A stretch of DNA of 11,950 nt from JAICLL01 sp035252155 (GTDB lineage: Bacteria; Planctomycetota; Planctomycetia; Pirellulales; JAICIG01): NCBI GenBank assembly GCA_035252155.1, contig DATFDL010000436.1, forward strand, positions 1-11,950, in the 5' to 3' direction. The first letter of the stretch is position 1; every line of letters starts with the position of its first letter. The notes beneath the pieces were generated by a model. The model saw only the letters and a list, made by a program, of their open reading frames with translations, was not told where the DNA came from and ran no database searches. The translations under genes and the position numbers were made by a program. This document shows positions 1-6,776 of the stretch, piece after piece.

Positions 1-1437
1 CTGGTCGGCGAGTTGGTCGCCACCGCCAACGCCGCCGATCGCGACGCGCCCTGCGGCTTCGTCGGCGGGCAAGCCCCGAATCTCTGGGGCGGCTTCGACT
101 ATGCCAAGCTCTCGAAGAAGATCCAGTTCATCGAGGCCTACAACCTGGGTTCTTCGGCCGAGATCGTGCGCTCGTTCAACCCCGGCAACACGATGCCCGT
201 CGTCACCACGCACTTTCACGACGACCGCCGCGGCACAGCGAACGACATCTGGCAGGCTTGGCACTACTTCGCCCACGGCAACCGCGGCATGATCGGCTGG
301 GTCGATGGCTGGTTCGACGGCGGCAAGCCGCGGCCTTGGTTGGACGAGTTTCGCGGCACGCTCAAAGAATTGAGCACCGTGCAAGGACCGAAGCTCGTGG
401 GTGCCCGCTGGCTGCACGACGGCGTGGCGATTTACTATTCGCAGCCGTCGATCCAGGTGTCGTGGTGTCTCGACATCGAGCCGCACGGCGGCACCTGGGT
501 GAACCGGGGCAACGACGACCGGCTCGGCACGTCGCATAACGTTCGCAAAGCCTGGGAGTTTTTGCTGACCGACGCGGGGCTGCAATACAACTTTCTGGCC
601 TACGACGAAGTGGTGACGCGCGGCGTGCCCGACGAGTATCGCGTGCTGATTCTGCCGGCCTGTTATGCGTTGTCCGACATCGAGGCCGCGCGCATCGGCG
701 AGTTTTGCCGGCGCGGCGGCACGGTGATCGCCGATTTCGCCTGCGGCTTGTTCGACCAGCATGGCCGCGGCCGATCGACGGGCGCGTTGGACGACCTTTT
801 CGGCGTGCGGCACGACGGCACTGAGACCCGCGGCGACTTTTTTGGCGGCAGGCTGTGGGTCGAGACCGACCAGGACCGCGGCTACGGTTACGCGCGCTAC
901 GCCGACCTGTTCGCCACGGTCGATTGCAAATTGGTCGATGGGTATGCTCAAGCGGAGACGAAGCTGCCGCTGCACACCGGGCGGCAAGTCGGTCGCGGCC
1001 GCGCGGTCTATGTCAATCTTTCGCCGCAGCGCTACCTGCAGTATCGCGAAGACAAGCAATCGTCGGAGGAAAAACGCAAGCCGTTTCTGCAACATCTGCT
1101 GGCCGCCGGCGTGCAGCCGTGGTTCAAGGTCGGCGCCGGCGAAGGCAGTCGCCCCGAGCGCCTGGAAGCGACGTATTGGACCAAAGGCGACCGCACGTTG
1201 GTGTTTGTGCTGGTCAACGCCAACGTCACCGGGGGCGTGCTCGGGGGCGGCGGTGCGCAGGGGCTGGTTCGCGAACAGGCGAAGCTCTCGATCGAGTTCC
1301 CGACCAACGTGGACGACGTCGTCGACGAGCGCAGCGGCCAAAGGCTGGGCGCGGGACGGCGTTTCGCGTTCGACTTGAACAGCACTGAGGCGATATTTCT
1401 CAGTTTCCGCGGCCTGCCCGCGCGGCCTGGCCGCTAG
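1..1437 (+). CDS. GH42-like beta-galactosidase family protein, 3' part (5' end outside the window)
   Basis: The frame is open from base 1 to the TAG at 1435-1437, giving 478 visible residues; the TTG at 13 is not a credible start because the protein already reads as the end of a catalytic barrel. Visible residues about 30-120 (QFIEAYN, TTHFHD, then a W-rich HGNRGMIGWVDGWF stretch) look like the last strands of a GH42-type TIM barrel; Glu45 in FIEAYN is a candidate catalytic residue (inference). Residues about 180-260 (LTDAGLQYNFLAYDEVV, YRVLILPACYALSD, RRGGTVIADF) match the class-I-amidotransferase-like middle domain that mediates trimerisation in GH42 enzymes. The remainder forms beta-rich C-terminal domains. 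Expected role is hydrolysis of a galactoside or related glycan; the substrate cannot be read from sequence, and family members in planctomycetes may be divergent. Any signal peptide would lie outside the window. Confidence 0.8.
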   Translation: MVGELVATANAADRDAPCGFVGGQAPNLWGGFDYAKLSKKIQFIEAYNLGSSAEIVRSFNPGNTMPVVTTHFHDDRRGTANDIWQAWHYFAHGNRGMIGWVDGWFDGGKPRPWLDEFRGTLKELSTVQGPKLVGARWLHDGVAIYYSQPSIQVSWCLDIEPHGGTWVNRGNDDRLGTSHNVRKAWEFLLTDAGLQYNFLAYDEVVTRGVPDEYRVLILPACYALSDIEAARIGEFCRRGGTVIADFACGLFDQHGRGRSTGALDDLFGVRHDGTETRGDFFGGRLWVETDQDRGYGYARYADLFATVDCKLVDGYAQAETKLPLHTGRQVGRGRAVYVNLSPQRYLQYREDKQSSEEKRKPFLQHLLAAGVQPWFKVGAGEGSRPERLEATYWTKGDRTLVFVLVNANVTGGVLGGGGAQGLVREQAKLSIEFPTNVDDVVDERSGQRLGAGRRFAFDLNSTEAIFLSFRGLPARPGR

Positions 1438-1466
1438 GCGGTCAGAAGTGTAAGCACTAGAACCGC
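1438..1466 (+). terminator. Hairpin directly after the glycosidase stop codon
   Basis: A two-part stem begins one base after the TAG: GCGGT (1438-1442) pairs with ACCGC (1462-1466), and inside it AGTG (1447-1450) pairs with CACT (1455-1458) around a TAAG loop. There is no following T tract, so intrinsic termination is only possible; it could instead protect the mRNA 3' end. Confidence 0.3.
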
Positions 1467-1525
1467 GGCTTGACTCGAATTATCGTGGAAACCTGGACAA
1501 CGCCACCCAGCAACCCAAAAACACC

Positions 1526-1846
1526 ATGGCCAAAACAGGTCCCAGCAAGTCTGAAGCAATCCGTGCCGCCCTGGCCGCCAATCCCGACAGGCCCGTGCCG
1601 GAGATCGTCAAGGAGCTTCGCGTCACGCCGTCGTTGGTCTACAACGTCAAGGCGAACATGAAAAAGGAGGCCAAGACACGAGCCAAACCAGGACGCAAGC
1701 CAGGCCAAAAGCCGGGCAAAGTCACCGCCCCCGAAGCGGCCCACGCGGCGCTCGATTCGGCTTTCGAGTTTGTGACCAAGGTCGGCGGCTTATTGCACGC
1801 CGAGCAGTTGCTGGCCAAGCTAAGGTCGATTAAAGATCGGCTCTAG
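1526..1846 (+). CDS. Small helix-turn-helix protein with basic Lys/Pro-rich linker
   Basis: A 106-residue protein from ATG 1526 to TAG 1844-1846. Residues about 7-43 form a predicted helix-turn-helix: a first helix around KSEAIRAALAANP, then VPEIVKELRV, a turn, and TPSLVYNVKA as recognition helix. Residues 45-65 are a very basic run with KPGRKPGQKPGK, resembling AT-hook or histone-tail-like DNA-binding tails. Residues 70-106 are predicted alpha-helical and may oligomerise (DSAFEFVTKVGGLLHAEQLLAKLRSIKDRL region). Similar short proteins pairing this HTH with a basic linker recur in planctomycetes, usually as hypothetical proteins. A role as DNA-binding regulator or nucleoid-associated protein is inference. 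No clear Shine-Dalgarno precedes the ATG; the upstream bases are ACCCAAAAACACC. It stands alone between the glycosidase and a minus-strand pair, so context gives no target. Confidence 0.8.
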   Translation: MAKTGPSKSEAIRAALAANPDRPVPEIVKELRVTPSLVYNVKANMKKEAKTRAKPGRKPGQKPGKVTAPEAAHAALDSAFEFVTKVGGLLHAEQLLAKLRSIKDRL

Positions 1847-1859
1847 GGCGGCGGCCCTA
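1844..1859 (+). terminator. Palindrome overlapping the HTH gene stop codon
   Basis: TAGGGC (1844-1849) and GCCCTA (1854-1859) form a perfect 6-bp stem around a GGCG loop, with the stem starting on the stop codon. The gene on the far side (stop at 1928) converges on this spot, so a role in ending transcripts from both strands is possible. There is no T tract, so the call is weak. Confidence 0.3.
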
Positions 1860-1927
1860 CCAGTTATTTGGGTCCGGCAGTAGTGTGCCATTCCTAGGTG
1901 GCTGCGCGTCGGCAGGGCTCCACGAGG

Positions 1928-2221
1928 CTATGGAGATTCTTGCCGAAGAGGAGGCAGGTCGTTTTCAACCGGAATAACCAATGTCCAACCAAGTGCTGCA
2001 CGCTCCTCATACAAACCCTCTACCTTTCGGCGTATCTCCGGCGGCATTGGGTCACGTTCGTAGACCTGTATGATGCCCTGTATTTCTTCATGAACATCTT
2101 TGATGCGTATCAGCCGGTCGCCTTCCCGCTTTCGACCGTGCAGGTCACCGGCAAGGAAAGCCGAGATGATAGCCGTCGCCACTAGCAACGTCCGTAAGCT
2201 GAACTGAAACCATCGGATCAT
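1928..2221 (-). CDS. Small single-span membrane protein, planctomycete QFSLRTLLV family
   Basis: A 97-residue protein from ATG 2221-2219 to TAG at 1930-1928. The N-terminus MIRWFQFSLRTLLVATAII is the characteristic start of a large, poorly described set of planctomycete proteins: one or two basic residues, QFS, RTLLV, then a hydrophobic helix (residues about 8-25, ending AFLAG). The rest is charged and soluble, with a helix-prone middle (residues 38-75: KDVHEEIQGI and PEIRRKVEGLYEER) and a C-terminus rich in prolines. It is probably anchored in the cytoplasmic membrane with the charged domain on one side; topology and function are unknown. No Shine-Dalgarno is visible (CCATTCTCCCC before the ATG). 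The next gene upstream on the same strand belongs to the same N-terminal family, separated by 65 bases. Confidence 0.75.
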   Translation of the reverse strand: MIRWFQFSLRTLLVATAIISAFLAGDLHGRKREGDRLIRIKDVHEEIQGIIQVYERDPMPPEIRRKVEGLYEERAALGWTLVIPVENDLPPLRQESP

Positions 2222-2286
2222 GGGGAGAATGGCACTCGGTTAAGGAGGTTTTCGCCGGCGGGCGTGCCTGAAAATTGGGCAGAGTT

Positions 2287-2685
2287 TCACGATGCCTCGT
2301 CTAGCCAACGCTCCCCCTCTTCGACCCAACCATGAACCTTGTCTGCCCGTTCCTTGCACGACCGCCGGAACTCTTCCGAAGGATTGTAAGGGTTAAACGG
2401 TAGCGATCGCAAAACTTCCTCTCGTTGTCTCATCCCGTCTACGTGCTCCAGAATGGCCCGTGACCGTTCTGCGGACGGAACGGCTAATTGAGCGCGCAGC
2501 AGATTGAGCGAGGCAGCGTAGACCTCTTCGTCACCTGCCCCTGAAACCCATGCTTGGGTAAGCGCGTGGCGTGCCGCATCGACGCGCCATTTCGAGTAGC
2601 GATGGGCCACGAACGCGCAATCCACCGCACACACGGTCATAACGACTAGCAACGTTCCAACGGAGAATTGGAGCCTGCGATTCAT
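2287..2685 (-). CDS. Small single-span membrane protein, second member of the QFSxxTLLV family
   Basis: A 132-residue protein from ATG 2685-2683 to TGA at 2289-2287. It begins MNRRLQFSVGTLLVVMTVCAV, sharing the basic start, QFS and TLLV with its neighbour but with VG in place of LR. The membrane helix spans residues about 9-26. The remaining 105 residues are hydrophilic and helix-rich (DAARHALTQAW, AASLNLLRAQL, AERSRAILEHVDGMRQREEVL), ending in an acidic EEGERWLDEAS tail. It has two cysteines at the membrane border or later (C19, C23) and one at 110. Function unknown. It lies upstream of the 97-residue paralogue on the same strand, so the two may be co-transcribed. No Shine-Dalgarno is visible; an in-frame ATG ATC TAA lies just upstream (2703-2695). 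The soluble parts of the pair do not look alike, so only the anchor is shared. Confidence 0.75.
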   Translation of the reverse strand: MNRRLQFSVGTLLVVMTVCAVDCAFVAHRYSKWRVDAARHALTQAWVSGAGDEEVYAASLNLLRAQLAVPSAERSRAILEHVDGMRQREEVLRSLPFNPYNPSEEFRRSCKERADKVHGWVEEGERWLDEAS

Positions 2686-3001
2686 CGACGGCCATTAGAT
2701 CATGGGGACGCAGTCTAGCCGATGCACGGCCACAAAAACAGGCCGGACGCCAGCCTAGGCAGACGGCGTGACAGCCGATGGGCGTCCACCCTGTCGCAGT
2801 ACCACCGCCCGGTTGTAATTTCTCTTGTGCCGCCGACCGTGCCTGCGGTAGGATGGTCGTTCGCCCGTGCTTGAGCGGCCGTCGATCCCCAGGGCAGGCA
2901 ACCCCGTTGACCGCTTCTGGTCGTTTTTGCCCGAACCTTGCTGGCCGGTTCGCTCCGCGCGGTCGATCTACTTCGAGATTTCCGACCGCCTGACGTGTTC
3001 C
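2686..3001 (+). other. Divergent intergenic region between the small membrane protein and the ABC exporter
   Basis: This stretch of 316 bases separates the minus-strand membrane protein start from the exporter start. Bases 2698-2708 hold an 11-mer that recurs at 2216-2226. A promoter-like element lies at 2825-2854. The reading frame of the exporter stays open back to a GTG at 2867, but the peptide it would encode (about 45 residues rich in Pro, Trp, Cys and Arg) does not resemble a transporter N-terminus. I see no RNA gene or other convincing ORF here. Confidence 0.5.
2825..2854 (+). promoter_or_regulatory. Possible sigma-70-like promoter for the ABC exporter operon
   Basis: TTGTGC (2825-2830) and TAGGAT (2849-2854) are separated by 18 bases, resembling -35 and -10 elements (3 of 6 and 4 of 6 consensus matches). 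If used, the leader to GTG 3002 would be about 140 bases, or a few bases to GTG 2867. This is a pattern match only. Confidence 0.3.
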
Positions 3002-4834
3002 GTGCCCTCCAACTGGCAGCTTATTTGTAGACTCTTGGGACTCGCCTGGCGATATCGCCGGCGGTCGCTGCTGGTGCTGGCGCAGCAGGCGGGGCTGGTG
3101 GCATTGTCGCTGGCCGCCCTGAACTTGACCGGCATAGGCATCGACGCCCTGCGGCATTGGGTCGATCCGCAAAGCGATCCACCACGCTGGCCGTTGGGCC
3201 TGCAACCGCCGGCAAGCTCGACGCCGATCGCCGTGACCGCGCTGCTGGCGGGCGGCATCCTGGGCCTGGCCGCTTGCCACGCGCTGCTGCGATTCGCGGC
3301 CGCGATGTCTGCCGGGCGGCTCGTGCAAGATGTGGTGGTCGATCTGCGCAGCGAAGTCTATGACAAACTGCAACGGCTCAGCTTCCGCTACTTCGATCGC
3401 CATCGCACCGGCGCGATCATCAATCGCGTGGCCGGCGACGTGCAGGCCGTGCGCATGTTCATCGACGGCGTGGTGGTGCAGACGCTGTCGGTGTTTCTGT
3501 GCCTGGGCGTCTACCTCTATTACATGCTGCGGCTGCACGTCGGCCTCACTCTGGCGGCGCTGGCCACCACGCCGCTGCTCTGGGTGGCGGCCGTGATCTT
3601 TTCGCGCCGCGTGCGGCCGGCCTACCATCACGCCAGCGAACTGACCGACGACCTGGTGTTGAAGCTTTCGGAAACGGTGCAGGGCATTCACGTCATCAAG
3701 GGCTTTGCGCGCGAGGACGAGCAGATCGCCCGGTTCGCGGCCGCCAACCGCGCGGTCGAAACCCAAAAGGAAGGCATCTTCCGGCAGATCGGCCTGTTTC
3801 AGCCGGCCATGGGGTTTTTGACGCAGATCAACATGATCGTGCTGCTGGGATACGGCGGTTGGCTGGTCATCGCGGGCCGCTTGCCGCTGGGCGAGGGGCT
3901 GTTTGTCTTCGCCAATTTGTTGCAGCAGTTCGCCAACCAGGTCGGCCAGATCACCAACATCGCCAACAGCATTCAGGCCAGCTTGACGGGCGCCCAGCGG
4001 GTGTTCGAGATCCTCGATGCCCCGCTCGAAGTGGCTAATCGCCCCGGCGCGATGCGCTTGGGCAACGTGCGCGGCCGGATCGAGTTTCAGGCCACGTCGT
4101 TCGCCTACAACGCCGGCGACGGTGTGCTCGAAGCGATCGATCTGACGATCGAACCCGGCCAGGTGGTGGCGATCGTGGGCGCCACCGGTTCGGGCAAGAG
4201 TACGCTATTGAGCCTTGTGCCGCGGTTTTACGACCCCACGGCCGGACGCGTGCTGATCGACGGACACGATCTGCGCGATCTTGATCTGGACGATTTGCGC
4301 CGCAACCTCGGCATCGTGTTTCAAGAAACGTTCTTGTTCAGCAACACGGTCGCAGCGAACATCGCGTTCGGACATCCACTGGCCACGCCGGCCGAGATCG
4401 AACGCGCCGCCCGACTGGCCGCCGCGCACGAATTCATCACGTCGCTGCCGCAAGGTTACGACACCGTGGTGGGCGAGTACGGCTCGAATCTTTCCGGCGG
4501 ACAGCGGCAGCGGCTCGCCCTGGCCCGAGCGCTGTTGCTCGACCCCGCCATTTTGATCCTCGACGACGCCACCTCGGCCGTCGATCGCCATACCGAAGAC
4601 GAGATTCTGGCGGCCATCGATGGGGCTATGCGGGGCCGCACCACGCTGATCGCGGCCCATCGGCTGAGCACGTTGCGACGAGCAGATTTTATTGTGGTTC
4701 TCGATGAAGGCCGGATCGTCCAAGTCGGAACGCACGACGAGCTAGTTCGACAGCCCGGCCCCTATTACCGCGCCGCGCAATTGCAGTTGACCGATGCGGA
4801 ACCATTCGCCGAGTTCCATCAGGAGGTGGCCTGA
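3002..4834 (+). CDS. ABC exporter half-transporter (permease fused to ATPase), degenerate-site partner
   Basis: A 610-residue protein with an N-terminal six-helix export domain (about residues 20-320) and a C-terminal ATPase. Numbered from GTG 3002: Walker A GATGSGKST at 393-401, Q-loop FQET, signature LSGGQ at 497-501, Walker B ILILDD with Asp521, and switch His553. The residue after the Walker B aspartate, normally a catalytic Glu, is Asp522. In heterodimeric exporters such as E. coli MdlA this marks the half with the inactive Walker site, while its intact LSGGQ completes the active site of the partner. GTG 3002 was chosen because PSNWQLICRLLGLAWRYRR is where family similarity begins; GTG 2867 would add 45 doubtful residues. 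The stop overlaps the next gene by one base. Substrate unknown; lipids, peptides or drugs are all possible. Confidence 0.93.
   Translation: MPSNWQLICRLLGLAWRYRRRSLLVLAQQAGLVALSLAALNLTGIGIDALRHWVDPQSDPPRWPLGLQPPASSTPIAVTALLAGGILGLAACHALLRFAAAMSAGRLVQDVVVDLRSEVYDKLQRLSFRYFDRHRTGAIINRVAGDVQAVRMFIDGVVVQTLSVFLCLGVYLYYMLRLHVGLTLAALATTPLLWVAAVIFSRRVRPAYHHASELTDDLVLKLSETVQGIHVIKGFAREDEQIARFAAANRAVETQKEGIFRQIGLFQPAMGFLTQINMIVLLGYGGWLVIAGRLPLGEGLFVFANLLQQFANQVGQITNIANSIQASLTGAQRVFEILDAPLEVANRPGAMRLGNVRGRIEFQATSFAYNAGDGVLEAIDLTIEPGQVVAIVGATGSGKSTLLSLVPRFYDPTAGRVLIDGHDLRDLDLDDLRRNLGIVFQETFLFSNTVAANIAFGHPLATPAEIERAARLAAAHEFITSLPQGYDTVVGEYGSNLSGGQRQRLALARALLLDPAILILDDATSAVDRHTEDEILAAIDGAMRGRTTLIAAHRLSTLRRADFIVVLDEGRIVQVGTHDELVRQPGPYYRAAQLQLTDAEPFAEFHQEVA
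4821..4826 (+). promoter_or_regulatory. Strong Shine-Dalgarno for the second ABC gene
   Basis: AGGAGG lies inside the 3' end of the first ABC gene, seven bases before ATG 4834. It fixes that start and, with the TGATG overlap (stop 4832-4834, start 4834-4836), indicates coupled translation of the two half-transporters. It is one of the few strong ribosome sites in this window. Confidence 0.85.
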
Positions 4835-6582
4835 TGTCAACCGCCGCCGCTTCGCTGACCATTCGCCGGCCCGACGATTATGAAAGCGACCGCCATCCGC
4901 TCGAAATGCGGCTGGTTTCGCGGATCTTCGGCTACACGCGCCCGTATCGAGCCAAGCGGAATTGGCTGCTGCTGTTGGTGTTTCTCCGCTCGTTGCAGCT
5001 TCCCGGCCTGACGTGGTTGACGGCCGCCGTCATCACCGGTCCGGTGCAGCGGCACGACGCGGCGGGCGTCGCCTGGGGTACGCTCGCCTTCGCGGTGCTG
5101 GCCGTCTTTACGCAAGTGGTCATGCACTATCGCCAGCGGCTGGCGCTGGAGCTGGGTGAAGCGGTCGTCCACGACCTGCGGCGCGACTTGTTCGACCATC
5201 TCGTCCGGCTGCCGATGAGCTTCTTCAATCAGACGCGGCTGGGACGCGTGATCAGCCGCATGACCACCGACGTCGAAAACGTGCGCGTCGGCGTGCAAGA
5301 GGTGCTGTTTGTGAGCATCGTCCAGATCGGGCAGATGGCCGTCGCGGCGGCCTGCATGCTCTGGTACGACGCAGGGCTGTTTCTGGTGGTGCTGGGGTTG
5401 GCCCCGGTGCTCTGGGCCATCAACAAGCACTTTCACCGGCGGCTGAGCGAGTCGCTCCGCGCCGTGCAAGAATCGTTCAGCCGAGTGACGGCCACGCTGG
5501 CCGAGTCGGTCAACGGCATTCGCGTGACGCAGGGCTTTGTGCGGCAACAAACCAACTCGGAGCTGTTCAGCGAGTTGGTAACCGATCACTCGCATTTCTA
5601 CAACATGGCGGTCACGCGGGTGCAGGGCGTCTTCTTGCCGTTGCTCGATTTCAATAGCCAACTTTGCTACGCCGCCCTGCTGGTGGTCGGAGGCTATCGC
5701 GTGCTGGTCACGGGCGGCGCCGAGGTGGGCGATCTGGTGAGTTTTCTGTTCATGGCGGGCCTCTTCTTTTCGCCGATCACGGTGCTCGGCAACCAATACA
5801 ATCAGGCGCTCACGGCGATGGCCGGCGCCGAGCGGGTCTTTCGGCTCTTAGACACCCAGCCCGATTGGCAAGACGCCGACGACGCGATTGAATTGCCCGG
5901 CATTGTCGGCCGCGTCGAGTTTCAACAGCTTTCGTTCGGCTACGATCCACAGCGGCCAGTGCTCCGCGGCATTCACTTCACCGTCGAGCCGGGCCAGACG
6001 GTCGCCTTGGTGGGCCACACGGGCAGCGGCAAAACGACGATCACCAACCTGATTGCGAAGTTCTACCAGCCCACGGCGGGCCGCGTGCTGATCGACGGCC
6101 TGGACATCGCCGGCGTGACCGGACCCTCGCTGCGGCGGCAAATCGGCATCGTGTTGCAGCAAAACTTTCTGTTCAGCGGCACCGTGCTCGACAACATCCG
6201 GCTGGGCAAACCTCAAGCCAGCGACGAAGAGGTCTTTGAGGCCGTGCGCAGTCTCGATTGCCTCGATCTGCTCGAAGCCTTGCCCCAGGGTCTGCACACC
6301 CAAGTGGGCGAGCGGGGCACGAGCCTCTCGCTGGGACAGCGGCAACTTGTCTGTTTCGCCCGGGCCATGCTGGCCGACCCGCGAATTCTCATTCTCGACG
6401 AAGCCACCAGCAGCGTCGATACCGTGACCGAGGCCCGCGTGCAGGCGGCTTTGGCCGCATTATTGCGGGGCCGGACCAGTTTTGTGGTCGCCCACCGCCT
6501 GAGCACCATCCGCAACGCCGATCAGGTGCTCTTGCTCGACGACGGCCGAATTGTCGAGCGCCGCACCCGCCGCTGTGCCTAG
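4834..6582 (+). CDS. ABC exporter half-transporter, catalytic partner
   Basis: A 582-residue partner of the preceding gene: a short N-terminal extension, six-helix export domain (about residues 40-330) and ATPase. Walker A GHTGSGKTT is at 394-402, Walker B ILILDE with the catalytic Glu523, and switch His554. Its signature is LSLGQ (498-502) rather than LSGGQ. Thus the site formed by this Walker A/B and the partner's LSGGQ should hydrolyse ATP, and the site formed by the partner's Walker motifs (Asp522) and this LSLGQ should be degenerate. This is the MdlA/MdlB and TM287/288 arrangement. The C-terminus stops at GRIVERRTRRCA, about where the family has 'VxxGTHxEL', so the usual final 20-25 residues are missing; a small deletion or frameshift is possible. 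Likely works in the cytoplasmic membrane exporting an unknown substrate. Confidence 0.94.
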   Translation: MSTAAASLTIRRPDDYESDRHPLEMRLVSRIFGYTRPYRAKRNWLLLLVFLRSLQLPGLTWLTAAVITGPVQRHDAAGVAWGTLAFAVLAVFTQVVMHYRQRLALELGEAVVHDLRRDLFDHLVRLPMSFFNQTRLGRVISRMTTDVENVRVGVQEVLFVSIVQIGQMAVAAACMLWYDAGLFLVVLGLAPVLWAINKHFHRRLSESLRAVQESFSRVTATLAESVNGIRVTQGFVRQQTNSELFSELVTDHSHFYNMAVTRVQGVFLPLLDFNSQLCYAALLVVGGYRVLVTGGAEVGDLVSFLFMAGLFFSPITVLGNQYNQALTAMAGAERVFRLLDTQPDWQDADDAIELPGIVGRVEFQQLSFGYDPQRPVLRGIHFTVEPGQTVALVGHTGSGKTTITNLIAKFYQPTAGRVLIDGLDIAGVTGPSLRRQIGIVLQQNFLFSGTVLDNIRLGKPQASDEEVFEAVRSLDCLDLLEALPQGLHTQVGERGTSLSLGQRQLVCFARAMLADPRILILDEATSSVDTVTEARVQAALAALLRGRTSFVVAHRLSTIRNADQVLLLDDGRIVERRTRRCA

Positions 6583-6590
6583 TTTTAGGA

Positions 6591-6613
6591 TATGATTGTA
6601 TTGGCAGGGAGGG
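6591..6613 (+). promoter_or_regulatory. Possible -10 box and Shine-Dalgarno upstream of the acylase
   Basis: TATGAT (6591-6596) matches a -10 box at five of six positions, without a recognisable -35. AGGGAGGG (6606-6613) then sits four bases before ATG 6618, which is in frame with the acylase. These signals favour initiation at 6618, in conflict with the protein-level evidence for a later start (see the acylase entry). Confidence 0.35.
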
Positions 6614-6700
6614 TACGATGCCGCCATTGATTTGCTCCAAGGGTAGATCCGTGCAACGACATTATTCCCCGCGGTTCGGATTGACAATTCGTTGGTGGCT

Positions 6701-6764
6701 AGGATGGGGAGGTGGGCCTTCCAGGCCATCCACGCCCTCCCGCGACGGGCTAGAAGCCCATCCT
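6701..6764 (+). repeat. Cruciform-like palindromic repeat upstream of the acylase
   Basis: An outer stem AGGATGGG (6701-6708) / CCCATCCT (6757-6764) encloses two hairpins: GGCCT-TCC-AGGCC (6715-6727) and GGGCT-AGA-AGCCC (6747-6759). An alternative pairing joins GGGAGG (6707-6712) to CCTCCC (6736-6741). The 'GGGCTAGAAGCCCATCC' type of sequence is familiar to me as a recurrent intergenic element in planctomycetes, but copy number cannot be checked here. It lies within the possible N-terminal extension of the acylase reading frame, which argues that the extension is not truly coding. Confidence 0.6.
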
Positions 6765-6776
6765 CCAGGCGCTGAT

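Noticed and set aside
1470..1500. TTGACT as a -35 box for the HTH gene
   Set aside because: No acceptable -10 hexamer is found at 16-18 bases; the sequence there is CCTGGACA.
2867..3001. 45-residue N-terminal extension of the first ABC gene from GTG 2867
   Set aside because: The composition (Trp, Pro, Cys rich) does not resemble a transporter N-terminus and family similarity starts near 3008. It is not fully excluded, as third-position GC is moderately high.
2531..3766. 411-codon minus-strand frame across the intergenic region and ABC gene
   Set aside because: It runs through three unrelated contexts, is rich in His/Gln/Arg, and conflicts with the ABC and small membrane protein genes.
6681..6705. 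TTGACA and TAGGAT as a promoter for the acylase
   Set aside because: The hexamers are good but the 13-base spacing is too short for a standard sigma-70 promoter, and TAGGAT is part of the palindromic repeat.
6258..6776. Upstream extension of the acylase frame overlapping the second ABC gene
   Set aside because: It lies out of frame inside the well-supported ABC ATPase domain and gives a low-complexity Arg/Pro-rich peptide.
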